From positions 1 through 24,022 of the IMG/VR virus record IMGVR_UViG_3300048813_000098: a stretch of 24,022 nucleotides of DNA, one strand, 5' to 3'. Numbering within the stretch: position 1 is the first letter of the stretch; every line of letters starts with the position of its first letter. The DNA is from a virus. Positions 8,096-14,000 of the stretch are shown here, in pieces. Position numbers and translations under genes: made by a program. The notes below the pieces were generated by a model. The model ran no database searches. It saw only the letters and a list, made by a program, of their open reading frames with translations, and was not told the origin of the DNA.

Positions 8096-9447
8096 TGGAT
8101 ACCTATATCCAATGGCCAGCCTATGGTGATGCGCATTGGCTGGCACCTGTGCCCACAGCCACAGACCTCCCAGCCCAAGGGTTTCCTGGGGATGTCATTG
8201 TTGCCAAAGATACAGGTGTTATTTACGTTTGGGTTGGCGGCATGTGGCAAACAGAGACCGGCGTCTCGGGGGTCACAAGCCTCAATGGCCTAATGGGCAC
8301 ACTCACCATCACTGGAGCGGGCGGCATCACCGTGACGCCTTCGGGCAGCACGATTGCCCTTAGCACTACTGGCCTTCAGACCACATTGACCTTTGCTGAC
8401 AGTCTACTAAACACCGCAGGCACTGTCACCCTTAAAGGAGACTCAGCAAGTCCTGGGGCATCCGAATACTATGGCACAGACGGTTCCTCAGTGCTTGGGT
8501 ACCACGCTTTACCCCTTAGCTCACCCTGGCAACAACCGGGCGGTATTGGAACCCCCATCGAGCAAGTTGATAGCACTGCACATGTAGAGTTTGCTCAACC
8601 GATTATTGATACTTCTGGGGTTGTGAGCGTTGATCCGAATACCCGTCGTTTATATGATACAAATGGCACTACTGATACCCTTCAATGGGGATTAAACACT
8701 GGTGGAGTGATTGCTGGTGGAGTTTATTTAAATGCTGATTCAAGCATTGGAGCAGGTGCCCAAGCACCATACTACAATGGAGCTATAGCGATTGGCCCCA
8801 CAGATGTTAATGCCTATGGTTATGAGTCTATAGCAATAGGATCAGTGGTTAGCGTCTATGGTAACTTCGGTGTCTGTATTGGCAGTAATCTTTCATCCAA
8901 CTTCGGTGTCTGTATTGGCAGTAATCTTTCATCCGCCGGACCAGGTTCGGTCAACATTGGGGATGCCAATAACAGCTATAGCTTTTATGATATTTGCATT
9001 GGGTACAGTCTTAGTGCCAGTGGAGCATACTCCACACTTGTTGGGTCTAATTTAACTGATAATGGAAATGCCTATACTACAGCACTGGGTTATAATAATT
9101 CTGTTGGCGCTGTGGGTATATCCATAGGGGTTAATAATACGTCTACTGGCGAGTATTCTGCACTCCTTGGTTGGGGTCTCTCCGATGGTGGCTATAGTTT
9201 TGCGACAGTAATTGGAGATGGCATAACTGCCCCGGCCCCAAGCACTTTAACATTGGGTGGATATGGTATAAGTGGCGGAGAGATTTGGATGACATTAGGC
9301 CATGGTACAGTGTCATTGCCCAATGTGACTACATCAACGGGAAGTGCGGCTGGTACTCTATCAAATGCCCCAACAGCCGGAAACCCAGCGGGATATTTAC
9401 AAGTAACAATTAATGGAACACTAAGTTATTTGCCATATTGGCAATAA
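8095..9447 (+). CDS. second tail fibre, paralogue of the first (450 aa)
   Basis: Begins on TAATG. Residues 1-12 (MDTYIQWPAYGD) match the first fibre. A following segment (PTATDLPAQGFPGDVIVAKDTGVIYVWVGGMWQT) resembles the small fibre-shaft domain often found near the start of phage fibres. Residues about 60-140 are Thr/Ser/Gly-rich strands. From about 215 to 415 there are YadA-head-like repeats of the form (S/T)xxIGxxLS, for example ESIAIGSVVS, FGVCIGSNLSS and SVNIGDANNS. The C-terminus NPAGYLQVTINGTLSYLPYWQ matches the end of the first fibre. A perfect 36-bp tandem duplication at 8863-8934 repeats 12 residues. The role is probably host recognition. Confidence 0.82.
   Translation: MDTYIQWPAYGDAHWLAPVPTATDLPAQGFPGDVIVAKDTGVIYVWVGGMWQTETGVSGVTSLNGLMGTLTITGAGGITVTPSGSTIALSTTGLQTTLTFADSLLNTAGTVTLKGDSASPGASEYYGTDGSSVLGYHALPLSSPWQQPGGIGTPIEQVDSTAHVEFAQPIIDTSGVVSVDPNTRRLYDTNGTTDTLQWGLNTGGVIAGGVYLNADSSIGAGAQAPYYNGAIAIGPTDVNAYGYESIAIGSVVSVYGNFGVCIGSNLSSNFGVCIGSNLSSAGPGSVNIGDANNSYSFYDICIGYSLSASGAYSTLVGSNLTDNGNAYTTALGYNNSVGAVGISIGVNNTSTGEYSALLGWGLSDGGYSFATVIGDGITAPAPSTLTLGGYGISGGEIWMTLGHGTVSLPNVTTSTGSAAGTLSNAPTAGNPAGYLQVTINGTLSYLPYWQ
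8863..8934. repeat. perfect 36-bp tandem duplication in the second fibre gene
   Basis: The unit at 8863-8898 is repeated without change at 8899-8934 and codes for NFGVCIGSNLSS twice. Identity at the DNA level, including third codon positions, indicates a very recent duplication. The length keeps the frame and adds about one repeat to the beta-roll. Confidence 0.95.
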
Positions 9448-9458
9448 AAAGGAGACAT

Positions 9459-9677
9459 ATGTTAACAGACGCACAAAAAGCCCAAGTACGATTAATGATC
9501 ACTAGAAGGCCCGATCCCACCTATATGGCCCAACTCGCGGCCAGCGATACCTTTGCCTTAAGTGAATTGGCGACGTTTCTTCCTAAAGCGATTGCTCAAG
9601 CCACTGCACTCCAAACAAATCTGACCCTCAATCAAACTGAAATAGCAGCCACATTGGTCATTCTACAGGCATCCTAA
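9459..9677 (+). CDS. 72-aa protein before the holin
   Basis: The frame is open from a TTG at 9438 inside the end of the fibre gene, but AAAAGGAG (9447-9454) points to the ATG at 9459. The product (MLTDAQKAQVRLMITRRPDPTYMAQ...) has a charged helical N-terminus, then a Thr/Leu/Ala-rich part ending NQTEIAATLVILQAS. I see no membrane segment or known motif. It is coupled to the holin by TAATG. It could be a fibre-linked or lysis-timing protein; no function is assigned. Confidence 0.65.
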   Translation: MLTDAQKAQVRLMITRRPDPTYMAQLAASDTFALSELATFLPKAIAQATALQTNLTLNQTEIAATLVILQAS

Positions 9678-10075
9678 TGAAACGAGTAGTAGACTTTCTA
9701 TATGTGATAGCGCTTATATTCGCTCCCATACAGTCTACAGTGCTGTCTGTGATGGTGATGACGTTAGTCGACCTGATAACAGGTCTCCTGGCTGCGCGAA
9801 AGCGTGGCGAGGCCGTTACGTCGCTGGGGCTACGTCGCACTGTCACCAAACTGATGGTCTATGAACTACTCGTATGTCTCGCCTTCATCACAGAAATGTA
9901 CCTAACAGGCCCTATGGTGCCCGTGGTGAAGATATTTGCAGGGTTTATAGGGCTGACTGAGCTAAAGAGTGTTATGGAGAACCTAGAGACCTTGACAGGC
10001 ATGCCGCTCATTAAGACACTCATCGACAAATTGACCAATGTTGAGAAAACCCACGATGACCCCCCATCACCTTAA
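9677..10075 (+). CDS. holin, phage_holin_4 (phi-LC3/TcdE-like) type
   Basis: 132 aa starting on TAATG. Two to three membrane segments lie in the first about 95 residues: about 7-37 (LYVIALIFAPIQSTVLSVMVMTLVDLITGLLA) and about 60-95. The motif V(D)LITGLLAARKRGEAVTSLGLRRTV, a membrane helix ending in an Asp-x-x-Thr-Gly stretch followed by a basic Lys/Arg loop, is characteristic of the TcdE/phage_holin_4 family. The C-terminal tail is hydrophilic. Holins form lesions in the inner membrane that release the endolysin. The next gene, an endolysin without a signal peptide, overlaps its 3' end, which fits a classic holin-endolysin cassette. Confidence 0.85.
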   Translation: MKRVVDFLYVIALIFAPIQSTVLSVMVMTLVDLITGLLAARKRGEAVTSLGLRRTVTKLMVYELLVCLAFITEMYLTGPMVPVVKIFAGFIGLTELKSVMENLETLTGMPLIKTLIDKLTNVEKTHDDPPSP

Positions 10076-10493
10076 CACCGGCAAATGTGAGCGATGTGCG
10101 CTCATCTTCTCACGATACCCCGGCTTTAATAGAGACCTACAGGTATGGTTTGAGACCTTCCAGGTAGCAAATCCCACGGCCCACATAAGCTGTGCAGGGC
10201 GTGGAAAGGCCGACCAAGAAGCCTGCTTTCTCGCCCACACGAGTAATGCTCATTATGGTCAGAGTGCACACAACTATAATCTAGCCATTGATATATTTAG
10301 GCTTACCAATAGCGTCGATGGGACACCTAAAGCAGATTATGATAGAAGATGGTTTAGTGAGTTTGTGGGACCGGCTGTGGCCTCGGCGACGATAGGATTG
10401 GATTGGTTTGGGGCAGCGGGTAGCCCCTATTATGAACTCCCGCATGTACAAATATCGAACTGGAAAGACCTTGGCTATCCGCTTGTCGAATAG
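10056..10493 (+). CDS. endolysin, M15 family L-Ala-D-Glu/D-Ala-D-Ala peptidase
   Basis: The motif SAHNYNLAIDIF gives two zinc ligands, His72 and Asp79 (family signature SxHxxxxAxD), and ELPHVQI supplies the third, His130. The length of 145 aa fits small single-domain M15C phage lysins that cut peptidoglycan stem peptides. There is no signal peptide or wall-binding domain, so release depends on the holin. Two starts are possible: ATG 10038 has no clear Shine-Dalgarno, while ATG 10056 has a weak GAGAAA seven bases upstream and is preferred. Both overlap the holin's end. It is the last gene of the plus-strand late operon in this window. Confidence 0.85.
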   Translation: MTPHHLNTGKCERCALIFSRYPGFNRDLQVWFETFQVANPTAHISCAGRGKADQEACFLAHTSNAHYGQSAHNYNLAIDIFRLTNSVDGTPKADYDRRWFSEFVGPAVASATIGLDWFGAAGSPYYELPHVQISNWKDLGYPLVE

Positions 10494-10545
10494 CCCCGAA
10501 CGGGGCCTAAATACCCACATTTCTATCCATTAATACCCGAACGGG
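10493..10545. terminator. twin GAAC-loop hairpins at the convergent operon junction
   Basis: GCCCC-GAAC-GGGGC (10493-10506) begins inside the endolysin stop codon, and a second shorter stem with the same loop, CCC-GAAC-GGG, lies at 10536-10545. Both are near-symmetric and would fold in RNA from either strand, and the operons converge here. Neither is followed by a T run, so they are not classical intrinsic terminators. Termination or 3'-end protection is inferred from place and structure. Confidence 0.5.
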
Positions 10546-10563
10546 ACTCCTCCGGCAAAGGGG

Positions 10564-10890
10564 TTAAAAATGAAGGACAACATAAGATGCCCCTATCCCA
10601 ATGCTATTGTAAATAATAGCTCGTCCTGTGTCTGAGGGAAACCCCTCCAAATACTTATAGAATAGACCAGCAAAGGTGGTAGTAGCGACAGCGAAGATCA
10701 CACTCTCTGTCTCTGTGCACCCAAGTCCTTTCCGCCAAGTTTGATAGGCAAAAGCACTAATGGCAAAACTCATCCCAAAATGTGCACTAAAGTGGAGGAG
10801 GTCTGCATCATCTGCCTTGGCACAGTGCCCCACAGCAAGGAGCAGGGCAATGGTCATGACAATCAGTAAATGTTTCATATCCTTACTCAT
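10564..10890 (-). CDS. exported multi-pass membrane protein (108 aa)
   Basis: The N-terminus has a signal-like hydrophobic stretch (HLLIVMTIALLLAVGHCAKA) followed by LLHFSAHFGMSFAISAFAYQTW, then further membrane segments (SVIFAVATTTFAGLFYKYLEG and AIIYNSIGIGASYVVL). The pattern of a helix with spaced His, then an A-x-x-T-x-x-x-G-x-x-Y/K-E segment, then D-x-x-x-x-x-x-N-x-x-G, recalls small bacterial periplasmic or membrane proteins such as DUF2279. That resemblance is from memory and weak. ATG 10890 overlaps the upstream gene by eight bases; an internal ATG at 10878 is an alternative. It is the last gene of the minus operon. Confidence 0.6.
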   Translation of the reverse strand: MSKDMKHLLIVMTIALLLAVGHCAKADDADLLHFSAHFGMSFAISAFAYQTWRKGLGCTETESVIFAVATTTFAGLFYKYLEGFPSDTGRAIIYNSIGIGASYVVLHF

Positions 10891-11344
10891 CTGTCACGGC
10901 ACAATCTGCACCAATTGTGAAGGCACATGAACAATTAATCCCATCCGAGCTATAGGCACCAGGGGGTAGGATAGAGAGAAAGCCTCCATTTTGTGAGTAG
11001 ACTCCGTAGAGGTTGTTATTGATGCACAAGCCATACTCTGGGAAGGTTTGTGGATAGCTTGCTTCGCAAGCCCCGCACAACTCTATAGGCTGCCCTACAG
11101 TGCCATTAACTCCGGGGGGTCCTGGGGGTCCTATAGGCCCAACCACGCCCGTCGCTCCTTGGGGCCCTGTAGCCCCTGGGAGGGCTATTGGGGTGGGGAT
11201 CGGGTATGGGGTGCTCACCGGCGGGGTGAGTGTTGGGGAATTGTGGTTGGAACAGCTGGTAAGGGCTATGCAGACAAACCCGACAGCCGCAGTAGCTGCG
11301 ATACAAAGGGCCGTATAAGCAATGAATTCAAGTATATATCTCAT
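10883..11344 (-). CDS. collagen-like lipoprotein (153 aa)
   Basis: An N-terminal hydrophobic segment ends in a lipobox, L28-T-S-C31, predicting a lipid-anchored protein after signal peptidase II cleavage. It is followed by a Pro/Thr-rich spacer (about 36-56), then ten uninterrupted Gly-X-Y triplets at residues 57-86 (GATGPQGATGVVGPIGPPGP and on), the signature of a collagen-like triple helix. The C-terminal about 65 residues contain six Cys (90, 93, 107, 138, 140, 148), probably disulfide-bonded outside the cytoplasm. It could be an outer-spanin analogue, since Rz1 proteins are Pro-rich lipoproteins, or a superinfection-exclusion or surface protein. No family is recognised for the C-terminal domain. 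Confidence 0.75.
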   Translation of the reverse strand: MRYILEFIAYTALCIAATAAVGFVCIALTSCSNHNSPTLTPPVSTPYPIPTPIALPGATGPQGATGVVGPIGPPGPPGVNGTVGQPIELCGACEASYPQTFPEYGLCINNNLYGVYSQNGGFLSILPPGAYSSDGINCSCAFTIGADCAVTDE

Positions 11345-11547
11345 TTCTTACCTCGTTTCTTGGGTGCTAATACCTTATCCCAATCAGTCGCTGGGGTGAT
11401 TACTAACTCTTGGCCAGGGCGAATGACAAAACTACCGCCTTGCAGGAAGTAACGAATATGCCTAAGAACATCATCAAGGCTTTCCTCGGTAAATTCATGG
11501 GTAATTTTATCTGTAGCACTATACTGTTGAATTAATGTGTACTTCAT
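11341..11547 (-). CDS. 68-aa soluble phage protein
   Basis: The start ATG at 11547 overlaps the upstream gene's stop (ATGA), preceded by AGGAGTCAT. The product (MKYTLIQQYSATDKITHEFTEESLDDVLRHIRYFLQGGSFVIRPGQELVI...) looks like a beta-hairpin, a helix and more strands, with a basic C-terminus (KKRGKK). It has no membrane segment, unlike its neighbours. This kind of short protein is common in phage genomes and its role is unknown. Confidence 0.7.
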   Translation of the reverse strand: MKYTLIQQYSATDKITHEFTEESLDDVLRHIRYFLQGGSFVIRPGQELVITPATDWDKVLAPKKRGKK

Positions 11548-11708
11548 CTATGACTCCTTCTGCTAAACTGTTCTAAGGTTACAATACACGAGTGATAGGA
11601 AGCTTCATAGGCCGAAGCTTCTCCACGTGCGATCATTGTACCACGAGTGCCAACGATAATCAATCCCACTGCTAAGAAAACACTAAAAATAATATATTTA
11701 AGATTCAT
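11544..11708 (-). CDS. 54-aa single-pass membrane protein
   Basis: The frame is open upstream, but AGGAGG (11712-11717) places the start at ATG 11708. Residues 4-22 (KYIIFSVFLAVGLIIVGTR) are hydrophobic and form a signal anchor. The remaining about 30 residues are hydrophilic with one Cys and a basic end (FSRRSHR). It is part of a run of small envelope proteins. An N-in, C-out topology would resemble a minimal inner spanin, but it is too short to say. Confidence 0.65.
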   Translation of the reverse strand: MNLKYIIFSVFLAVGLIIVGTRGTMIARGEASAYEASYHSCIVTLEQFSRRSHR

Positions 11709-11731
11709 GTAACCTCCTGCACCCACCGGCG

Positions 11732-11992
11732 CTATTTTGTTGTTAATGCAATACCACCAATCAACCCACCTACCACCCCGGCTGCCACGTACCAGTACCA
11801 TGGCGTATCGGATTCATGTTCCGCGAGGTTCTGTTTAAGAACCTTGACCTCAGCCTTAAGATTCTCAATAGAAGCATCCTCTGCCTGTATCGTCAAATGA
11901 CAGGCATTGAGAATATCATCACAAGGCCCGGCGTGGGTATTGTTACAAAGTAGACATATTGTTAGAAAAATGATGATATAGTAACGTGTCAT
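11732..11992 (-). CDS. 86-aa exported protein with coiled coil and C-terminal membrane anchor
   Basis: AGGAGATT just before ATG 11992 fixes the start, and the ATG overlaps the upstream stop (ATGA). Residues 1-20 form a signal peptide (RYYIIIFLTICLLCNNTHA), with a likely signal peptidase I site after THA. A short Cys-containing helix follows (CDDILNACHLTIQ), then a predicted coiled coil (ENLKAEVKVLKQNLAEHE) and a C-terminal membrane segment (WYWYVAAGVVGGLIGGIALTTK). Signal peptide, periplasmic coiled coil and terminal helix together suggest a spanin-like or lysis-related protein. Phages often carry such proteins, but I cannot name the family. Confidence 0.7.
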   Translation of the reverse strand: MTRYYIIIFLTICLLCNNTHAGPCDDILNACHLTIQAEDASIENLKAEVKVLKQNLAEHESDTPWYWYVAAGVVGGLIGGIALTTK

Positions 11993-12213
11993 AATCTCCT
12001 CATCTTTGTTATAGCACTTTTCAGGATGATAAACCCTTCGGTGTTTGGGTCTTCTAATAAGCCATCGGAGACCCATGTTGCGAGGTAATAGGCCACCTTA
12101 TCCTCCCGTACCAGCCACCCAATCACTTCACATTGCATTGGCACCATGGCTTGGGCATTAAGGGTTGAATGATCTCTAAACTCAATCACCACTGGTCTAC
12201 CTAGCTTTGTCAT
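11989..12213 (-). CDS. 74-aa hypothetical protein
   Basis: ATG 12213 follows GAGGCCT and is preferred over an upstream in-frame ATG at 12264. The product (MTKLGRPVVIEFRDHSTLNAQ...CEVIGWLVREDKVAYYLATWVSDG) looks like a small beta barrel, with strands ending in an aromatic-rich pair. There is no membrane segment. Its 5' part overlaps the end of the upstream membrane protein gene by 17 bases, and its stop overlaps the next start. Unknown function. Confidence 0.65.
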   Translation of the reverse strand: MTKLGRPVVIEFRDHSTLNAQAMVPMQCEVIGWLVREDKVAYYLATWVSDGLLEDPNTEGFIILKSAITKMRRL

Positions 12214-12481
12214 AGGCCTCCTGTGCTTGTTGTAGACGTTTTTTTGAGGCCACAATGGATGCATCTGACAATTGTTGCGTAGCGTCCAGGTGCTGCATCA
12301 GGTAGCATACTTGCAAGTTGTGCAATTTGCTTCCTTGTCGCTTGAGCGCGAACACCATGACACCAAAGATTATTGCAATTGCGGCATATGTATATTGTTG
12401 CGCCGTCAACTTTAGAGAAACTACCCATTGTATCACCGTTGTAACTAGCGGTTTAATTAATATCATCAGACTCGTCAGCAT
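12197..12481 (-). CDS. 94-aa membrane protein with C-terminal helical tail
   Basis: GGAGGGAG (12487-12494) sits before ATG 12481. An amphipathic N-terminus (LTSLMILIKPLVTTVIQWVV) is followed by a membrane segment (YAAIAIIFGVMVFAL) and positively charged residues (KRQGSK), then about 45 residues of predicted helix (QQLSDASIVASKKRLQQAQEAYDKAR). The positive charges after the helix suggest a cytoplasmic C-terminus. It resembles small holin-like or spanin-like proteins in layout only. It overlaps the upstream gene by 29 bases. Confidence 0.65.
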   Translation of the reverse strand: MLTSLMILIKPLVTTVIQWVVSLKLTAQQYTYAAIAIIFGVMVFALKRQGSKLHNLQVCYLMQHLDATQQLSDASIVASKKRLQQAQEAYDKAR

Positions 12482-12644
12482 GTCTACTCCCTCCATATAA
12501 GAATGCATCATACGTGAGGATCTCTTTATAAATGTCCTCTAATGGATGCTCATTGATATCTGACATTGTCAGTTCATACAATGCAGCCTTTGCTTCGGCG
12601 CGGGAGAGGAATCCTTTCACATATCCATCACAGACTGCACACAT
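12453..12644 (-). CDS. 63-aa hypothetical protein with CxxC
   Basis: Starts on the TAATG at the end of the exonuclease gene, with AAAGGA inside the last exonuclease codons as ribosome site. The product begins MCAVCDGYVKGFLSRAEAKAALYELTM and is acidic toward the end (HADESDDIN). A single CxxC pair could bind metal only with a partner. The helical SRAEAKAALYEL part recalls small regulatory proteins. I do not recognise it. Confidence 0.65.
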   Translation of the reverse strand: MCAVCDGYVKGFLSRAEAKAALYELTMSDINEHPLEDIYKEILTYDAFLYGGSRHADESDDIN

Positions 12645-13357
12645 TATTTCGGTCCTTTCATGAGAAAATAGCCGCCACACCCTTTGCATTTCAAACGAAT
12701 GCGAGTGATGACTCCATTAAGTCCGACTGCATGTTGGAGACCATTTTTGTTGTAGCTAGTGCTTTGGCAATGTGGGCATTGTCCGGTGGTGCGTGCTAGG
12801 GAAATGCCTGGCTGATTCAAGATGTAGGGCCGAAGCTTCTTATACAATCGTTCGGTAAGAACGACATCATGTTTATTATACCGCTCCATCTTGAGCATGG
12901 CCTTCACATCCCCTGCCATGCATTTCTTCCAATGATCGAAACCTCCGGTTTCAATCTTTTTTCCAAGGCTGAGCTTTTGGCAGAGGTCAGTGAGCTTATT
13001 GCTGGAGAATTGAAAGTACTTCCTTGCCAGTTTCAAAGTATCTATCGATTTGTTTGGTGCCGGGGGTAAGAAGCCAAACTCAAGGAATTTTGCTCGTATC
13101 TTTGGGATGTCAAAGTCATCTCCATTATGTCCCACTAAGAAATCATAGTTCTCATACATCTTATAGAGCTTCGCGACAAGTTGTTGTTCGGTATGCGTGC
13201 GTCGAGAATAGACAGTGACACCGGGCTTTCCAAGCTCCTTAAAGGCGAAGGAAAGCAGTTCCCAATCCCGTTTGATGCCAAGAACATTCTGGTTCCATAG
13301 ACCCCAGGTCCATCCTTCAATCGCACTAGTCTCAATGTCAAATATTGCTATTCGCAT
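12644..13357 (-). CDS. DEDDy 3'-5' exonuclease with C-terminal zinc ribbon (237 aa)
   Basis: Start chosen at ATG 13357, preceded by GAGGAGATTAT. Motif I is FDIET (Asp7, Glu9), motif II GHNGDDFD (with Asp83) and motif III YNKHD (Tyr160, Asp164), the DEDDy arrangement of RNase H-like 3'-5' exonucleases. A C-terminal zinc ribbon follows: CPHC (194-197) and CKGC (224-227). The polymerase in the same operon has its own intact exonuclease motifs, so this is a second, free-standing exonuclease. It may act in DNA end processing, recombination or host DNA breakdown. The zinc ribbon probably recruits nucleic acid. Confidence 0.82.
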   Translation of the reverse strand: MRIAIFDIETSAIEGWTWGLWNQNVLGIKRDWELLSFAFKELGKPGVTVYSRRTHTEQQLVAKLYKMYENYDFLVGHNGDDFDIPKIRAKFLEFGFLPPAPNKSIDTLKLARKYFQFSSNKLTDLCQKLSLGKKIETGGFDHWKKCMAGDVKAMLKMERYNKHDVVLTERLYKKLRPYILNQPGISLARTTGQCPHCQSTSYNKNGLQHAVGLNGVITRIRLKCKGCGGYFLMKGPK

Positions 13358-13677
13358 ATAATCTCCTCTAATTGTAATAAACGTGCCAGTGTTAGTTCCA
13401 CATGTGTCCCATTGCTCTTCTCCCAGCCAGGCAGTAATGCGATAGCAGTGCAATCGCAGATAGCAGACAAATCACGCTTCATAGCTTGTCTCAGAAATGG
13501 GATGCCACTATTGTCCGAGTATTCGTGAACGTGTTCAAGGCGATCCAATTCAGCGGGATTAACCACTTCCCATCCTTTTCGACGAAACTCAAGGGCTGCC
13601 GCATCAAAGGCGGGGAAGTTATAGAATTTGACTCCTCGCATTGGGCCTGCGATGTAGACTCTTCCCTTTATCTTCAT
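13348..13677 (-). CDS. DUF4406 protein, nucleoside deoxyribosyltransferase-like (109 aa)
   Basis: AAGGAGG upstream of ATG 13677 marks the start, which overlaps the upstream stop. The sequence YIAGPMRG near the N-terminus, NFPAFDAAALEFRRKGWEVVNPAE after it, and DLSAICDCTAIALLPGWEKSNGTHVELTLA are typical of DUF4406, a member of the nucleoside 2-deoxyribosyltransferase-like superfamily. Such phage proteins are thought to act on nucleosides or nucleotides, though the reaction of DUF4406 is not established. Its neighbour is a nucleotide diphosphohydrolase, which supports a nucleotide-pool role. Confidence 0.82.
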   Translation of the reverse strand: MKIKGRVYIAGPMRGVKFYNFPAFDAAALEFRRKGWEVVNPAELDRLEHVHEYSDNSGIPFLRQAMKRDLSAICDCTAIALLPGWEKSNGTHVELTLARLLQLEEIICE

Positions 13678-14000
13678 TGGTCCTCCTTTTTGAGATCATC
13701 CATTCGTGGTCCGACTTGCTCAAAGTGTACTAGAAACATTGCCTCACAACAAATATGGGCGGCATGACTGAGACCAGTTTCTTTATCAAGCCGTTCACCT
13801 CTTAGATAAGCCATTGTATGCCGAAGAATAGCACCCATAATACGAGAATAAGCAATACCATTTTCCCAATTGCGTGCGGCATACTTCTTAGCACCGAAGG
13901 CTAACACCTTCCCGACCTCCTCGAGGGCGTAGGGAGATAGTAGGTGCAATGGGAGTTTCTCTTGATCATGCTTTACTCCGATAGGCTTTGCGTCGTTCAT
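13674..14000 (-). CDS. dATP/dGTP diphosphohydrolase-like protein (MazG-like, 108 aa)
   Basis: The frame extends upstream, but GAGGGGAAA precedes ATG 14000, where similarity begins. The sequence GVKHDQEKLPLHLL, FGAKKYAARNWENG, ILRHTMAYLRGERLDKETGLSHAAH and FLVHFE follows the conserved course of the phage dATP/dGTP diphosphohydrolase N-terminal family (DUF5664). These are all-helical enzymes that hydrolyse dNTPs to dNMP plus pyrophosphate; acidic residues bind Mg. A relative, MazZ, works in 2-aminoadenine (Z) genome phages, but no purZ-like gene is seen here. It overlaps the upstream HNH gene by 35 bases. Confidence 0.82.
   Translation of the reverse strand: MNDAKPIGVKHDQEKLPLHLLSPYALEEVGKVLAFGAKKYAARNWENGIAYSRIMGAILRHTMAYLRGERLDKETGLSHAAHICCEAMFLVHFEQVGPRMDDLKKEDQ

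Noticed and set aside
11048-11452. Plus-strand open frames over the collagen-like gene
   Set aside because: The Gly-Pro-rich minus-strand gene leaves complementary frames open by composition; they have no ribosome site.
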